A DNA stretch of 64,000 bases from Hyphomicrobiaceae bacterium (GTDB lineage Bacteria > Pseudomonadota > Alphaproteobacteria > Rhizobiales > Hyphomicrobiaceae): the NCBI GenBank assembly GCA_022844275.1, contig JALHMB010000001.1:496001-560000 (forward strand). Reading direction: 5' to 3'. The translations under genes and the position numbers were made by a program. Below, piece by piece: positions 54,867 through 64,000 of the stretch. The stretch's first letter is position 1. Each line of letters starts with the position of its first letter. The notes under the pieces are model-generated. The model was not told the DNA's origin. It ran no database searches and saw nothing but the letters and a program-made list of their open reading frames with translations.

Positions 54867-57071
54867 CTACGTCGGCAACGATTTGAGGATCTTGTTGAGG
54901 GTAAGGGGGTAGTCGCGTATGCGAGCACCGCACGCATTGTACACCGCATTCGCCACCGCGGCCCCAGCACCGCATATGCCGAGCTCACCGACACCCTTGG
55001 CTTTCATCGGCGAGGATTTCGCATCGACTTCATCGAGGAAGACGACCTCCTGATGAGGTATGTCGGCATGCACAGGGACCAAGTATTCCGCCATGTCATG
55101 ATTGACGAAATAGCCGCGCTTTTTGTCGACGACGGCTTCTTCCATCAACGCCGCGCCGACGCCCATCGACATCGCTCCGATGATTTGGCTGCGGGCGGTC
55201 TTCGGATTGAGGATCCTGCCTGCTGCAAACACGCCAAGCATCCGGCGAACGCGCACCTCACACGTGTGCCGGTCGACGCCTGCTTCCACAAAGTGCGCGC
55301 CGAAGGTCGCTTGAGCGTAGCGTTCGCTGAGATCGCCGAACTCAATGCCGTCATCAACCGTGATGCCCTTGTCGCCCGCGGCCTCGGCGAGTGACACCAC
55401 GCGCGTACCCGAACGCAATTCGCCGTTTTCGAACACGACATCCTTCGAATTGAAACCGACCTTCTGGGTGATGGCATCACGAAGCGACATGCAAGCGGCG
55501 TATACGCCAGCGGTCGAGCTGTTGCCGCCCCACTGTCCGCCAGATCCGGCCGATACGGGAAAACTAGAGTCGCCGAGCTGCACCGACACGCGTTCGATCG
55601 GCACGCCCAAGAGTTCCGCCGCAGTCTGCGCAATGATGGTGTAGCTGCCAGTACCGATGTCGGTCATATCCGTTGCGATCGTGACCATGCCGCGCTTGTC
55701 GACACTGGCGCGCGCGGCCGACTTCATCGTGATATTGCCGCGAAACGCCGCGGCAACACCCATGCCGATGAGCCACCGTCCATCACGAACCTGACCGGGC
55801 GTTGGATTGCGGCGGCTCCAACCAAACCTGTCTGCGCCCAATTGGAGGCACTCGACGAAGCGGCGTTCCGAGAACGGCACACTCGGCCCCTTTTCCGGAT
55901 CGTATTGCGTGTCATTGACGATCCGTAGTTGTACTGGGTCCATGCGCAGGCGCTCCGCCAACTCATCCATCGCGATTTCAAGCGCAAGCATTCCGGCCGC
56001 TTCACCAGGGGCACGCATGGCATTGCCCTCCGGCAGGTCGAGTGTCGCGAGCCGATGAGCGGTCAAGCGTGCTTCGCCGGCATAGAGCTGGCGCGTTTGC
56101 TTTGCCGCAATCTCGACATCGCCGCCTTCGAGATCGCCGGACCAGCTCTCGTGCGCGATCGCCGAGATACGGCCGTCTCGGGAAGCACCGAGGCGAATAC
56201 GCTGAATAGTCGCCGGGCGGTGCGTCGTGTTGTTGTAGGCTTGAGGTCGAGTTAGCGCGACCTTGACGGGACGTCCCGTGGCACGCGCGCCGAGCGCCGC
56301 CATCACGGCATCCGCCCGCACCCAAAGCTTCGAACCAAAGCCGCCGCCGATGTAGGGCGAGCTGACGTGTATCCGCTCGGGTGGAATGAGAAGTGTCTCA
56401 CTCATATCTCGCACAGCCCAAGCAATCATCTGGTTCGACGTCCAGAGGCTAAGCTTGTCGCCCTCCCACGCCGCTATGGTCGCATGTGGCTCCATCATCG
56501 CGTGGCACTGATCGGGGGTCGTGTACGTTTCGTCGAGTTGCACATCGGCCGCCGCAAACGCGGCGGCGAAATCGCCGACGGCGGTGTCGGGGGTATCACC
56601 CTTTTCCTGCGGCTTCACCGCTTTATCTCGCTGGCCGGCGAGATCGAAGCGTCCTTCCTCGCGCAGATAGTCAACTTTGATCAGATGAGCCGCAGCACGA
56701 GCCTGCTCGAATGTTTCAGCAACGACGATGGCGACCGCCTGATCGTAGTGCTGAACGCCTGGACCTGCGAGCATCCTGGCCGTATGCGCCTTTGCTTTGC
56801 CGAGCTTGCCGGCATTCTCGTAGGTTACAATGGCCAAGACGCCAGGTGCTCTTCGTGCTTCCCCGACATCAATCGTGCGGATCGAACCCTTGGCGATGCT
56901 CGCGCCGAGAATGTAGCCGTAGGCAGTTCCTTTCGCGACGTCGTGCCGCTCGTAGGCATAGGGGGCTCGACCCGTTGTCTTCAATGGTCCGTCAATGCGG
57001 TTGATGGGCCGCCCGACCACCCGTTCCTTGTCGATGAGATTGGCTTCTGCGGGAATGTCGAACTTCATCAT
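54867..57071 (-). CDS. paoC: Xanthine dehydrogenase family molybdopterin subunit (PaoC-like)
   Basis: Large catalytic subunit (734 aa) binding the Mo-cytosine dinucleotide cofactor. It begins [40 protein letters not shown] holds the cofactor loop, followed by [20 protein letters not shown] with the conserved arginine. The catalytic glutamate lies in [20 protein letters not shown] near the C terminus. It resembles the E. coli PaoABC aldehyde oxidoreductase. The ATG overlaps the FAD-subunit stop (ATGA) with GGAGGA upstream. Likely oxidises aromatic aldehydes in the periplasm. Confidence 0.93.
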   Translation of the reverse strand: MMKFDIPAEANLIDKERVVGRPINRIDGPLKTTGRAPYAYERHDVAKGTAYGYILGASIAKGSIRTIDVGEARRAPGVLAIVTYENAGKLGKAKAHTARMLAGPGVQHYDQAVAIVVAETFEQARAAAHLIKVDYLREEGRFDLAGQRDKAVKPQEKGDTPDTAVGDFAAAFAAADVQLDETYTTPDQCHAMMEPHATIAAWEGDKLSLWTSNQMIAWAVRDMSETLLIPPERIHVSSPYIGGGFGSKLWVRADAVMAALGARATGRPVKVALTRPQAYNNTTHRPATIQRIRLGASRDGRISAIAHESWSGDLEGGDVEIAAKQTRQLYAGEARLTAHRLATLDLPEGNAMRAPGEAAGMLALEIAMDELAERLRMDPVQLRIVNDTQYDPEKGPSVPFSERRFVECLQLGADRFGWSRRNPTPGQVRDGRWLIGMGVAAAFRGNITMKSAARASVDKRGMVTIATDMTDIGTGSYTIIAQTAAELLGVPIERVSVQLGDSSFPVSAGSGGQWGGNSSTAGVYAACMSLRDAITQKVGFNSKDVVFENGELRSGTRVVSLAEAAGDKGITVDDGIEFGDLSERYAQATFGAHFVEAGVDRHTCEVRVRRMLGVFAAGRILNPKTARSQIIGAMSMGVGAALMEEAVVDKKRGYFVNHDMAEYLVPVHADIPHQEVVFLDEVDAKSSPMKAKGVGELGICGAGAAVANAVYNACGARIRDYPLTLNKILKSLPT

Positions 57072-58027
57072 GTGCGCATTCCTCCTTGCTCGAGCACCGA
57101 CGCCAGCGTGCGTTCGGTCAAGCGAAGCTTGTAGGCATTGTCCGACGTCGGGCGGGCGTCCGCGAGAAGACGTTCCGAAATCGCCTTCGCCCCGCTATCC
57201 GCTAGCTTCTCTGCGGATTCTACGCGCCAAGGCTTCGGCGCAAGACCGCCAAAGGCCACCCGTACGGTGCGATCTGCCGGGTGAACGATCGCTGCGATTG
57301 ATACCGTCGCAAATGCGTAGGATGCGCGATCTCGGACCTTGCGATAGAGCTGAGTACCGCCAATAGGCTTCGGAAGTCGAACTGATTTGACGAGCTCACC
57401 TTGCTCTAGGGTAGTCTCGATATGCGGCGTATCACCGGGCAGCCGATGCAGGTCAACAATCGGAATTTGGCGCTCGCTTCCATCGGGCATGAGAGTTTCC
57501 ACGACTGCATCCAGCGTCCGCAAGGCGACTGCCATATCCGAGGGATGGGTGGCGATGCAGGCCTCGCTGGTACCGACCACACCGAGATTTCGGCTGAAAC
57601 CTTCCGCGGCGCTGCAGCCACTGCCGGGCACGCGCTTATTGCAGGGCTGATTGGTGTCGTAGAAATAGGGGCATCGCGTCCGCTGAAGAAGATTGCCCGC
57701 GGTGGTAGCCCTATTGCGAAGCTGCCCGGACGCGCCCGCTGCCAGCGCCCGCGCCAAGACGGGATAGTGCTCACGCACGCGCTGATCCGCCATCAAGTCA
57801 GTATTCCTGACCGTGGCGCCGATCCTCAAGCCGCCGTCCGGCAGCACATCGATTTGATCTAGTGGCAGACGGTTGATGTCGACGAGATGGTCTGGTGCTT
57901 CTATCTCATGCTTCATGAGATCGAGAAGGTTCGTGCCACCGGCGATAAACCGCCGGCTTGGCGATGCCGATACGATATTTGCGGCAGCGCGAGGATCGCT
58001 CGCCCGTTCGTAGTTGAAGGGTTTCAT
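57068..58027 (-). CDS. paoB: FAD-binding subunit (PaoB-like) with Cys cluster
   Basis: A 319-aa medium subunit. FAD-binding region: [20 protein letters not shown] and the [20 protein letters not shown] segment. The insert with [20 protein letters not shown] and SGCSAAEG, then [16 protein letters not shown], matches the PaoB loop that binds an extra 4Fe-4S cluster. C-terminal CO_deh_flav domain: [19 protein letters not shown]. It is translationally coupled at both ends (ATGA overlaps with paoA and paoC). It passes electrons from Mo via FeS to FAD. Confidence 0.93.
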   Translation of the reverse strand: MKPFNYERASDPRAAANIVSASPSRRFIAGGTNLLDLMKHEIEAPDHLVDINRLPLDQIDVLPDGGLRIGATVRNTDLMADQRVREHYPVLARALAAGASGQLRNRATTAGNLLQRTRCPYFYDTNQPCNKRVPGSGCSAAEGFSRNLGVVGTSEACIATHPSDMAVALRTLDAVVETLMPDGSERQIPIVDLHRLPGDTPHIETTLEQGELVKSVRLPKPIGGTQLYRKVRDRASYAFATVSIAAIVHPADRTVRVAFGGLAPKPWRVESAEKLADSGAKAISERLLADARPTSDNAYKLRLTERTLASVLEQGGMRT

Positions 58028-58662
58028 GTCGCTTGCCCCGCTACGTCCTGAATGGCGTCGATGATGTTGGAATAAGCAGCGCAGCGACAGATATTGCCGC
58101 TCATACGCTCCCTGAGCTCATCGGCGGTCGGTGAATATGGGCCTGCGAGATCATTCGATACGTGGCTCGGGATGCCGTCCTTGATTTCGTCGAGGACCGC
58201 GACGGCCGAACAGATCTGCCCGGGCGTACAGTAGCCGCACTGGTAGCCGTCATGGTTGACGAACGCCTCCTGCATAGCGTGCATTTTTTCAGGCGTGCCG
58301 AGCCCCTCGATGGTTACGATCTCATCGCCGTCGTGCATGATTGCGAGAGAAAGGCAGCTATTTATACGCCGCCCGGCGACCAGCATGGTGCAGGCACCGC
58401 ATTGACCGTGATCGCAGCCCTTTTTGCTGCCAGTCAGTTTGATGTGCTCTCGAACGGCATCCAGCAGCGTGACTCTGGTGTCGACGTTCAGCTCGTGCTG
58501 CTCACCGTTCACGATCAGGCGGACGGAGTTCATTTGCGGCTTTCCTTGTGCGGTTTCAGTCGGTGACTGCGCGCGAGCGGGCACCAGACGATGTGCGGTG
58601 ACGGCGGCGGTGCCGACCAGCACACCGCGACGCGACACGGGAATGGTTGGAAATCGGCGCAT
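58024..58662 (-). CDS. paoA: 2Fe-2S subunit of the aldehyde oxidoreductase (PaoA-like), Tat exported
   Basis: A 212-aa small subunit. A Tat-type signal ([20 protein letters not shown]) precedes the 2Fe-2S ferredoxin domain [20 protein letters not shown] and a C-terminal 2Fe-2S domain with [17 protein letters not shown] and [14 protein letters not shown] 58662 is chosen because GGAGG (58670-58674) precedes it by 7 nt; the frame is open to 58761. The whole enzyme presumably folds in the cytoplasm before export. No MCD maturation gene (paoD) is adjacent. Confidence 0.93.
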   Translation of the reverse strand: MRRFPTIPVSRRGVLVGTAAVTAHRLVPARAQSPTETAQGKPQMNSVRLIVNGEQHELNVDTRVTLLDAVREHIKLTGSKKGCDHGQCGACTMLVAGRRINSCLSLAIMHDGDEIVTIEGLGTPEKMHAMQEAFVNHDGYQCGYCTPGQICSAVAVLDEIKDGIPSHVSNDLAGPYSPTADELRERMSGNICRCAAYSNIIDAIQDVAGQAT

Positions 58663-58899
58663 CTGCTCGCCTCCGAACATGGACCATGGCAAGCGCTGAT
58701 CAGTTCCGAGCGCTTTGTCGATCAACTCATCGGGAGTGAAAAGGCTCCGAATAATGTCCAATTCGGCCAGCGAAAGAGAGAAAATGTGATCTACGCCCCG
58801 ATGGGCAGGTGTTGGCTTCGCCGCCTAAAACCCCCGGGAACTTCCTTTGGCCGGCGCTGTTAGGGCAGATAATCGGCACCTCTACAGCGGAGACCAGCA

Positions 58900-59403
58900 A
58901 TGGCAAGCAAATCGAAGACTTTGGACGATCTCTTTCACGACACGCTTCGGGACATCTACTACGCCGAGAAGAAGATCCTGAAGGCTCTACCCAAGATGCG
59001 CCGGGCCGCCCAATCGAAGGAGCTGAAGGCGGCCTTTGAGAAGCACGAGGCACAGACGGAAAGCCAGGTTGAACGCCTCGAGCAAGTATTCGAGATGATG
59101 GGTAAGGCTGCGCGTGGCAAGACATGCGATGCTATTGAAGGTATCATCGCGGAAGGCGAAGAGATCGCCGAGGAGTTCAAGGGTACGCCCGCGCTCGATG
59201 CGGGGCTGATATCGGCGGCGCAGGCTGTCGAGCACTATGAGATCACCCGTTACGGCACATTGAAGCAGTGGGCGATCGAGCTTGGCATGAAGGATGCTGC
59301 AGCCTTACTCGACAAAACTCTGCGCGAGGAGGCGATGACGGATGAAGATCTGACATCGCTTGCCCAGTCGCTGGCCAACGTGCGCGCGAAGAAAGCGGCC
59401 TGA
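58900..59403 (+). CDS. DUF892 (YciE/YciF) ferritin-like protein
   Basis: A 167-aa four-helix protein. Conserved: LDDLFHDTLRDIYYAEKKIL, FEKHEAQTESQVERLEQVFE, AAQAVEHYEITRYGTLKQWA and LLDKTLREEAMTDEDLTSLA. Glu and His residues in these helices could make a dinuclear iron site, as in ferritin-like members. The family is linked with stress response in enterobacteria, but its action is unknown. It is probably monocistronic. Confidence 0.92.
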   Translation: MASKSKTLDDLFHDTLRDIYYAEKKILKALPKMRRAAQSKELKAAFEKHEAQTESQVERLEQVFEMMGKAARGKTCDAIEGIIAEGEEIAEEFKGTPALDAGLISAAQAVEHYEITRYGTLKQWAIELGMKDAAALLDKTLREEAMTDEDLTSLAQSLANVRAKKAA

Positions 59404-59908
59404 GCGGAGGCTCTCGGTGTCGGTGCGCAGACCGGGCGCTCCAGCAGCGTCCCCGCGCCCGACAACCGAGGCGCTACATGAGTACGATGTCGCGCTTTGT
59501 TTCTCGGATCACCACCAGGCTCCCGCGCCCTGGAAGGTGACCGCCTATCTCTGCTTGGTCGCTGAGTTGTTCGCCAGCGCGCGCGGCCCGAAGGATGCGC
59601 CGATCGGTCCCTCGCCCCGTACAGCCCGTGTCGCTCCCGACGAGGGGCTTGGATGAAGTGATGCGGGAATTCAGCTCCGCAAGAGTTCGCGGCGGGTCAT
59701 TGTTGGCCGCATCCACAGGCTGCTCTTGCGCGATCGTCATCACCACCTCGTAGCCTTTGCGCCAGACTCCTTCAATTTGCGTGCTTGGGCGTCAGTTCCA
59801 AGGAAGCCGTTCGTCGGTCGGAAGTTCAAAATCGGCTGGCACAATATTTGCTTAATTTTATGCTCGTCAGGCGATCCTGTCTGGTGCGTTTGCAGCGACG
59901 GAGCACAA
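59404..59908. other. Intergenic region with the sigma-54 promoter, no clear gene
   Basis: 505 bp between the ferritin-like gene and the FMN monooxygenase. A leftward frame of 90 codons (59746-59474) has no homologue known to me and I do not call it. The functional element I see is the sigma-54 promoter at 59837-59852; no NtrC-type enhancer pair with obvious TGCACC symmetry is found upstream. Confidence 0.5.
59837..59852 (+). promoter_or_regulatory. Sigma-54 (-24/-12) promoter
   Basis: TGGCACAATATTTGCT matches the consensus TGGCAC-N5-TTGCW, with the GG and GC separated by exactly 10 nt. Transcription should start near 59863, about 45 bp before the FMN-monooxygenase ATG at 59909. Confidence 0.85.
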
Positions 59909-61222
59909 ATGCCCAAGCCGTTTCATCTCGCTTGGTTCCTTCAAGGTTCGAGCGCACAAGCCTGGGGCGAAGCATGGACTGGGCATATCGGCCAGACATG
60001 GATGCAGCCCGAGCTTTTCCTCAACATGGCACGCGCGCTCGAGCGTGCCTGCTTCGACTACATCCTGCTTGAAGATTCATCGTACGTTGGCGAGAGCTTC
60101 GGCGGATCGACGGAGATTTATCTCAAGAACGGCCTATCCGTTCCACGCCAGGATCCATCAGTCATCGCTGCGCTGATGACGCAAGTGACGTCGCGCATCG
60201 GCATCGTTCCGACGTTTGGCACCTACGCGTATCACCCTTATCTCCTGGCCCGCCTCGTTGCGACGCTCGACCAGGTATCGAACGGCCGCATTGGCTGGAA
60301 CGCGGTGACGGGCAGCTCGGATTTCGCCGCCATGAACTTCGGCTTGCCGGGCATGCCGGAGCACGACCTGCGCTACGATATGGCGGACGAATATATGGAG
60401 GTCTGCCGCGGACTTTGGGGGTCGTGGGAGCCGGGCGCGATCATAGCCGACCGCAAGACCGGCGTGCTCGTGGACCACACCAAGGTTCATGCCATCAACT
60501 ACAACGGCAAGTACTTCAAGACGCGCGGGCCGCTGAACTCCGGACCGGCGCCATCGGGCCAGCCGGTCATTGCACAAGCCGGCGGCTCGCCGCGCGGGCG
60601 CAAGTTCGCAGCCGCCCACGCCAATACGATCGTCGTCAATGCCAAAGGTATCGAGGCGATGCGCGCCTATCGCGAAGACGTGCACAAGCACATGATCGCG
60701 GCCGGCCGCAACCCATCCCACTGCAAGGTGCTCTACCTCATCAATCCCATTCTCGGCGACACGACGACTGATGCCCTGGAGCGCAAGAAGCGGCGCGCCG
60801 CCACTGCCGCAGCACGCATCGAGGAGCGGCTCGCGCACTTCGGCAAGGTGACCAATATCGACTTCGGCAAGTTCAACCTCGACAAGCCCTTGCCGGACGA
60901 CGTCACGACCAATGGGCACCAGCAGAACCTCGAGCAGTTCCGCAAGCTCGCAAACGGCCGCTCCATCCGCGAGACCATGGCGAGCTACAACGCTGTAGAC
61001 CTATCCGTCGAGTTGTGCGGCACGCCTGACGCCGTCGCCGCTCAGATGGGTGAAGTGATGCAGGCCGTAGGCGGCGACGGCTTCCTCTTCTCCATGCCAA
61101 ATGTCAATCGGCGCACGCTTGCAGAGATCGAGGACGGTCTTGTGCCCGCGCTGCAGGATCGCGGCCTCATGCGGACCGCCTACGAGCACAAGCAGTTCCG
61201 CGACAATCTCTTAGCATTCTGA
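59909..61222 (+). CDS. NtaA/SnaA/DmoA-type FMN-dependent monooxygenase
   Basis: A 437-aa LLM-fold enzyme of the nitrilotriacetate/dimethyl-sulfide monooxygenase branch. Seen: FDYILLEDSSYVGESFGGST, NGLSVPRQDPSVIAALMTQV, TSRIGIVPTFGTYAYHPYLL, GRIGWNAVTGSSDFAAMNFG and SGPAPSGQPVIAQAGGSPRG. Requires reduced FMN from a separate reductase not found here. CGGAG precedes ATG 59909; the frame from 59726 is an extension. The sigma-54 promoter upstream and the following ABC importer suggest uptake and oxidation of an organic N or S compound. Confidence 0.9.
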   Translation: MPKPFHLAWFLQGSSAQAWGEAWTGHIGQTWMQPELFLNMARALERACFDYILLEDSSYVGESFGGSTEIYLKNGLSVPRQDPSVIAALMTQVTSRIGIVPTFGTYAYHPYLLARLVATLDQVSNGRIGWNAVTGSSDFAAMNFGLPGMPEHDLRYDMADEYMEVCRGLWGSWEPGAIIADRKTGVLVDHTKVHAINYNGKYFKTRGPLNSGPAPSGQPVIAQAGGSPRGRKFAAAHANTIVVNAKGIEAMRAYREDVHKHMIAAGRNPSHCKVLYLINPILGDTTTDALERKKRRAATAAARIEERLAHFGKVTNIDFGKFNLDKPLPDDVTTNGHQQNLEQFRKLANGRSIRETMASYNAVDLSVELCGTPDAVAAQMGEVMQAVGGDGFLFSMPNVNRRTLAEIEDGLVPALQDRGLMRTAYEHKQFRDNLLAF

Positions 61223-61251
61223 TCAACCAGCAGGAAGGCAGGGCAGCCATC

Positions 61252-62364
61252 ATGCGCAGATTTCCATCTTCCAAGCATTTCAGCCGCCGCACGGCCATGG
61301 GCCTCATCGGTGCAGGCCTAGCCGCGCCCTATGTTCGCCCGAGCTACGCTCAGGGCGCATGGCCCGAACAGACAAGCATACCGGACATCCTGAAGGGCAG
61401 TGGCGAGCTCCGCATTGCCACCTTCGGCGGCACCATGCAGGAGACTCAGGTCAAGGCCTACTTCGAGCCCTTCGAGAAGATCTCCGGCATTAAGGTGCGC
61501 TACTTCCCCGGAACGAGCGCGCCCAAAGTCAAGGCCATGGTCGAGACGGGCAATGTCGAGTGGGACGTGGCACAGCTCAGCCGCGGCTCGATCATGAACC
61601 TGCAGAAGCAGGGCGAGTACTTCGAGAAGATCGACTACTCGCTGATCGACGATGGCGTCGGTAAGGAATTCCGCTTCGAATACGGTATCGAAATGCTGGT
61701 GTGGGCGCAGGTGCTGGCGTATCGCACCGACGCCTTCAAGGGCGCAGTGCCCAAAGGCTGGGCGGATTTCTGGGACACCGCCAAGTTCCCCGGCGACCGG
61801 GCCTTGCTCGGAACGACGGGCGGCGGATGGCCGGAGCTGGAATTCGCGCTGATGGCGGCCGGCGTTCCTGCCGATAAGATCTACCCCATCGACATCGATA
61901 AGGCCTTCGCGAGCTACGACAAGATCAAGAAGTCCGTCGTCAAGTGGTGGGACACGGGCGCCATCCCGATCCAGCTGCTGACCGATCGCGAAGTCTCCAT
62001 GACCTCGGTCTGGAATGGTCGCATGGCGGCCCTTCAGGCAGCAGGCGTCCCGGCTGACATAAGCTGGGGGCAGGGGCTGTCGAAGCGCGATGCCTGGGGC
62101 ATACCCAAGGGCGCCAAGAACGCAGCGAATGCCATGAAGTTCGTGGCCTACTCCACCATGGCGATCCCACAGGCGCGCGTCGCCTGGGGCATTCCCTATG
62201 GCTCGGTCAACATCAAGTCGAACGAGTTCATTCCGGAGGCTCGGCAGGCCGTCCTCCCGAGCGCGCCCGCGATCAAATCGCAGCTCGTGAACTACGACTA
62301 CGACTGGTGGATCGAGAACCGCGAGGCGGTCATCGGACGGTTCAACAAGTGGCTGCTGGGCTAG
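61252..62364 (+). CDS. ABC transporter substrate-binding protein, polyamine (PotD/F-like) family
   Basis: A 370-aa periplasmic binding protein. A Tat-like signal (FSRRTAMGLIGAGLAAPYVR) ends near PSYAQG. Then: GELRIATFGGTMQETQVKAY, FPGTSAPKVKAMVETGNVEW, DVAQLSRGSIMNLQKQGEYF, PGDRALLGTTGGGWPELEFA and VTWSV-like REVSMTSVWNGRMAALQAAG. This is the SBP_bac family of spermidine/putrescine importers, but many members bind other cationic or amide ligands. It follows the monooxygenase by 29 bp, so it could deliver that enzyme's substrate. Confidence 0.9.
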   Translation: MRRFPSSKHFSRRTAMGLIGAGLAAPYVRPSYAQGAWPEQTSIPDILKGSGELRIATFGGTMQETQVKAYFEPFEKISGIKVRYFPGTSAPKVKAMVETGNVEWDVAQLSRGSIMNLQKQGEYFEKIDYSLIDDGVGKEFRFEYGIEMLVWAQVLAYRTDAFKGAVPKGWADFWDTAKFPGDRALLGTTGGGWPELEFALMAAGVPADKIYPIDIDKAFASYDKIKKSVVKWWDTGAIPIQLLTDREVSMTSVWNGRMAALQAAGVPADISWGQGLSKRDAWGIPKGAKNAANAMKFVAYSTMAIPQARVAWGIPYGSVNIKSNEFIPEARQAVLPSAPAIKSQLVNYDYDWWIENREAVIGRFNKWLLG

Positions 62365-62386
62365 AAGCCAGATTGGGACACGAGCG

Positions 62387-63484
62387 ATGATGAACGGCGT
62401 TGGACGCGGCGCATCTGTGTCGCTCAACGACCTGCAGAAAAGTTACGGCGGCGTGACCGCGGTGGCTGGTGTGACGCTCGACATCCGCTCGGGCGAGTTC
62501 CTGACTCTATTGGGCCCCAGCGGGTCAGGTAAGACGACAACCCTCACGATGATCGCCGGCTTCGAGACACCGACCGATGGCGACATCGCCATTGACGGCA
62601 AGTCGGTCGTTGCCATGCCGCCCTATCGCCGCAACATCGGCATGGTCTTTCAAAACTATGCGCTCTTTCCGCATCTCACGGTGGCTGACAATATCGGCTT
62701 TCCCCTGAAGCAGCGCGGGGTTCCCAAAGCCGAGCGGACAAAGCTCGTCGGCGACGCGCTCGAACTCGTTCAATTGCCGGGTTACGGCGCGCGCTATCCG
62801 CGGCAGCTTTCCGGCGGTCAGCAGCAGCGTGTCGCACTCGCGCGGGCGATCGTGTTCAAGCCGCGCTTGCTGTTGATGGACGAGCCATTGGGGGCGCTCG
62901 ACAAGCAACTGCGCGAAACCCTCCAGCTCGAGATGCGCCGTCTTCATGCGGACCTCGGCATCACCTTCATCTACGTGACGCATGATCAGGAGGAAGCCCT
63001 GACCATGTCCGACCGCATCGCGGTCATGAACGAAGGCCTCGTCGCACAGGTCGGGCGCCCCGAGGATCTCTACGACCGGCCGGACAATCACTTCGTCGCG
63101 GCCTTCATTGGGGAGTCGAACTTCCTCCCCGCTGTAGTGCGTGGCTTCGAAGACGAGGTCGTCGTTGCCGAATACAACGGCTCGCTCATACGAGCCATCT
63201 CGCCGAGCAAGCAGCGAGACGCCGGCATGAAGGTCATCCTGTCCACGCGACCTGAGCGCATCCGCTTCGCCGACGGCGCTGTGGAATCGCCAGCACCGCA
63301 GAACCGACTCAACGTCACCGTGACTGAGGCCGTATTTGCCGGCGAACGCTGCCGATATATGCTGCGGACAGGCGACGGCAGCTCGATCGTACTGAAGGAG
63401 CCGTCGAGTGCGGCCATTCGCCGTCGCGAAGTCGGCGAACGGGTAGAAATCTCTTGGTCTGTCGCGGATACGATCCTTGTCTGA
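62387..63484 (+). CDS. ABC transporter ATP-binding protein (PotA-like)
   Basis: A 365-aa ATPase. Walker A LLGPSGSGKTTTLTMIAGFE, Q-loop MVFQNYALFPHLTVADNIGF, signature YPRQLSGGQQQRVALARAIV, Walker B PRLLLMDEPLGALDKQLRET and H-loop FIYVTHDQEEALTMS. A C-terminal TOBE domain follows (ERIRFADGAVESPAPQNRLN, TEAVFAGERCRYMLRTGDGS). It starts at ATG 62387 (or 62390), 22 bp after the binding-protein stop, and powers the importer. Confidence 0.95.
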   Translation: MMNGVGRGASVSLNDLQKSYGGVTAVAGVTLDIRSGEFLTLLGPSGSGKTTTLTMIAGFETPTDGDIAIDGKSVVAMPPYRRNIGMVFQNYALFPHLTVADNIGFPLKQRGVPKAERTKLVGDALELVQLPGYGARYPRQLSGGQQQRVALARAIVFKPRLLLMDEPLGALDKQLRETLQLEMRRLHADLGITFIYVTHDQEEALTMSDRIAVMNEGLVAQVGRPEDLYDRPDNHFVAAFIGESNFLPAVVRGFEDEVVVAEYNGSLIRAISPSKQRDAGMKVILSTRPERIRFADGAVESPAPQNRLNVTVTEAVFAGERCRYMLRTGDGSSIVLKEPSSAAIRRREVGERVEISWSVADTILV

Positions 63485-64000
63485 AGCCGTCGAGATCCCT
63501 TCCGGAACACTGACCGTCACGCGGCCGATCGGCGTGCAATTCTCCTGGAGGAAGGCCATACCGTGGCTCCTGACCGGGCCGCTCCTCCTCTTCATGCTCG
63601 CATTCTATGCTGTACCCGTGGTGGCGATGCTTTTGCGCAGCGTCAATGATCCGACATGGACACTCGCGCACTTTCACGCTCTGGCCAGCGACACGGTCTT
63701 CTTCAAGGTTTTCTCGAACACGCTTTACACGGCATTCACCGTCACGATCGGGGCCCTGCTCTTCGGCTATCCCTTAGCTCTCGCGCTCGTGCGCACACCC
63801 CGCTGGGCGCCGGTCATTCTGATCATGATACTGCTGCCATTCTGGACGAGCGTCCTCGTGCGCAGCTATGCATGGATGGTGCTGATGGGGCGGCACGGCC
63901 TCATCAATGAGGCGCTGCTCGCGTTAGGCACGATCGAGCGGCCATTCCGCATCCTCAATACGCCGCTCGCGACGCAGATCGCGATGATCCACATACTCCT
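63477..64000 (+). CDS. ABC transporter permease (PotB-like), truncated by window end
   Basis: The visible part is about 174 residues. The frame opens after a stop before 63477; TTG 63477 (overlapping the ATPase stop) or GTG 63534 could start it. Hydrophobic segments: PWLLTGPLLLFMLAFYAVPV, AFTVTIGALLFGYPLALALV and VILIMILLPFWTSVLVRSYA, typical of the PotB branch. The EAA loop lies beyond the window. Confidence 0.85.
   Translation, partial: MSEAVEIPSGTLTVTRPIGVQFSWRKAIPWLLTGPLLLFMLAFYAVPVVAMLLRSVNDPTWTLAHFHALASDTVFFKVFSNTLYTAFTVTIGALLFGYPLALALVRTPRWAPVILIMILLPFWTSVLVRSYAWMVLMGRHGLINEALLALGTIERPFRILNTPLATQIAMIHIL

Noticed and set aside
59474-59746. 90-codon leftward frame before the sigma-54 promoter
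   Set aside because: No motif and no homologue known to me; could be chance in GC-rich DNA.

Overview
The window looks like a chromosomal segment of a GC-rich alphaproteobacterium, most likely of the order Hyphomicrobiales (Rhizobiales). Evidence: the block ispDF / dusB-ntrB-ntrC-ntrY-ntrX, a fused IspDF enzyme, a pyruvate dehydrogenase E1-beta with an N-terminal lipoyl domain, two-gene stomatin/NfeD organisation, and strong GC bias at third codon positions. Because of this bias almost every real gene carries long antisense shadow frames. Nothing in the sequence fixes genus or species.

Layout. 1-1076: 5' part of a ferric-iron-type ABC permease (leftward). 1368-6682: pyruvate dehydrogenase genes pdhA, pdhB and pdhC, interleaved with a cupin, a Uma2-type nuclease and an unrecognised 129-aa protein; no E3 (lpd) gene is present. 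6808-16337: a serine/alanine-glyoxylate-type aminotransferase, prfB with an intact +1 programmed frameshift, a luciferase-like monooxygenase, small conserved proteins, a GST, a glyoxylate/hydroxypyruvate-reductase-like dehydrogenase, a threonine aldolase, a CaiB/BaiF CoA-transferase and an enoyl-CoA hydratase. 16452-18350: an orphan ParA ATPase and a polyprenyl diphosphate synthase. 18562-23753: a same-strand catabolic-looking cluster (LLM flavin monooxygenase, LhgO-like FAD oxidase, HupE/UreJ, unknown, alpha/beta hydrolase, cyclase).

24525-31282 runs leftward: MarR regulator, PaaI thioesterase, MFS and MATE exporters, then a CoA-transferase plus a ThDP enzyme resembling oxalyl-CoA decarboxylase or 2-hydroxyacyl-CoA lyase. 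A 12-bp palindrome, probably the MarR operator, lies before both marR and the thioesterase. 31359-34690: two NfeD proteins, an SPFH protein and ferrochelatase. 34712-42516: the nitrogen two-component block ntrX, ntrY, ntrC, ntrB, dusB, with divergent ispDF at 42732. 43949-51575: PagL-like deacylase, multi-PAS histidine kinase, protein phosphatase, Kdo transferase, YqgE/AlgH and a DsbD-N domain protein.

51682-51771 is tRNA-Ser(CGA). A 14-bp copy of its 3' end lies at 54408-54421 and bounds a 2.65-kb islet without an integrase. The islet carries a radical SAM protein, small proteins with Cys pairs and a coiled-coil/zinc protein, and is flanked by CATAAC-type direct repeats that look like integrase arm sites. 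This is the most mobile-looking and least explained part of the window. 54867-58662: a PaoABC-type molybdenum aldehyde oxidoreductase. 58900: a DUF892 ferritin-like protein. 59837 to the end: a sigma-54 promoter, then an NtaA/DmoA-type FMN monooxygenase and a polyamine-family ABC importer, the last permease cut by the window edge. The ntrBC/ntrYX genes and this sigma-54 promoter suggest, but do not prove, that the monooxygenase/importer unit answers to nutrient limitation.
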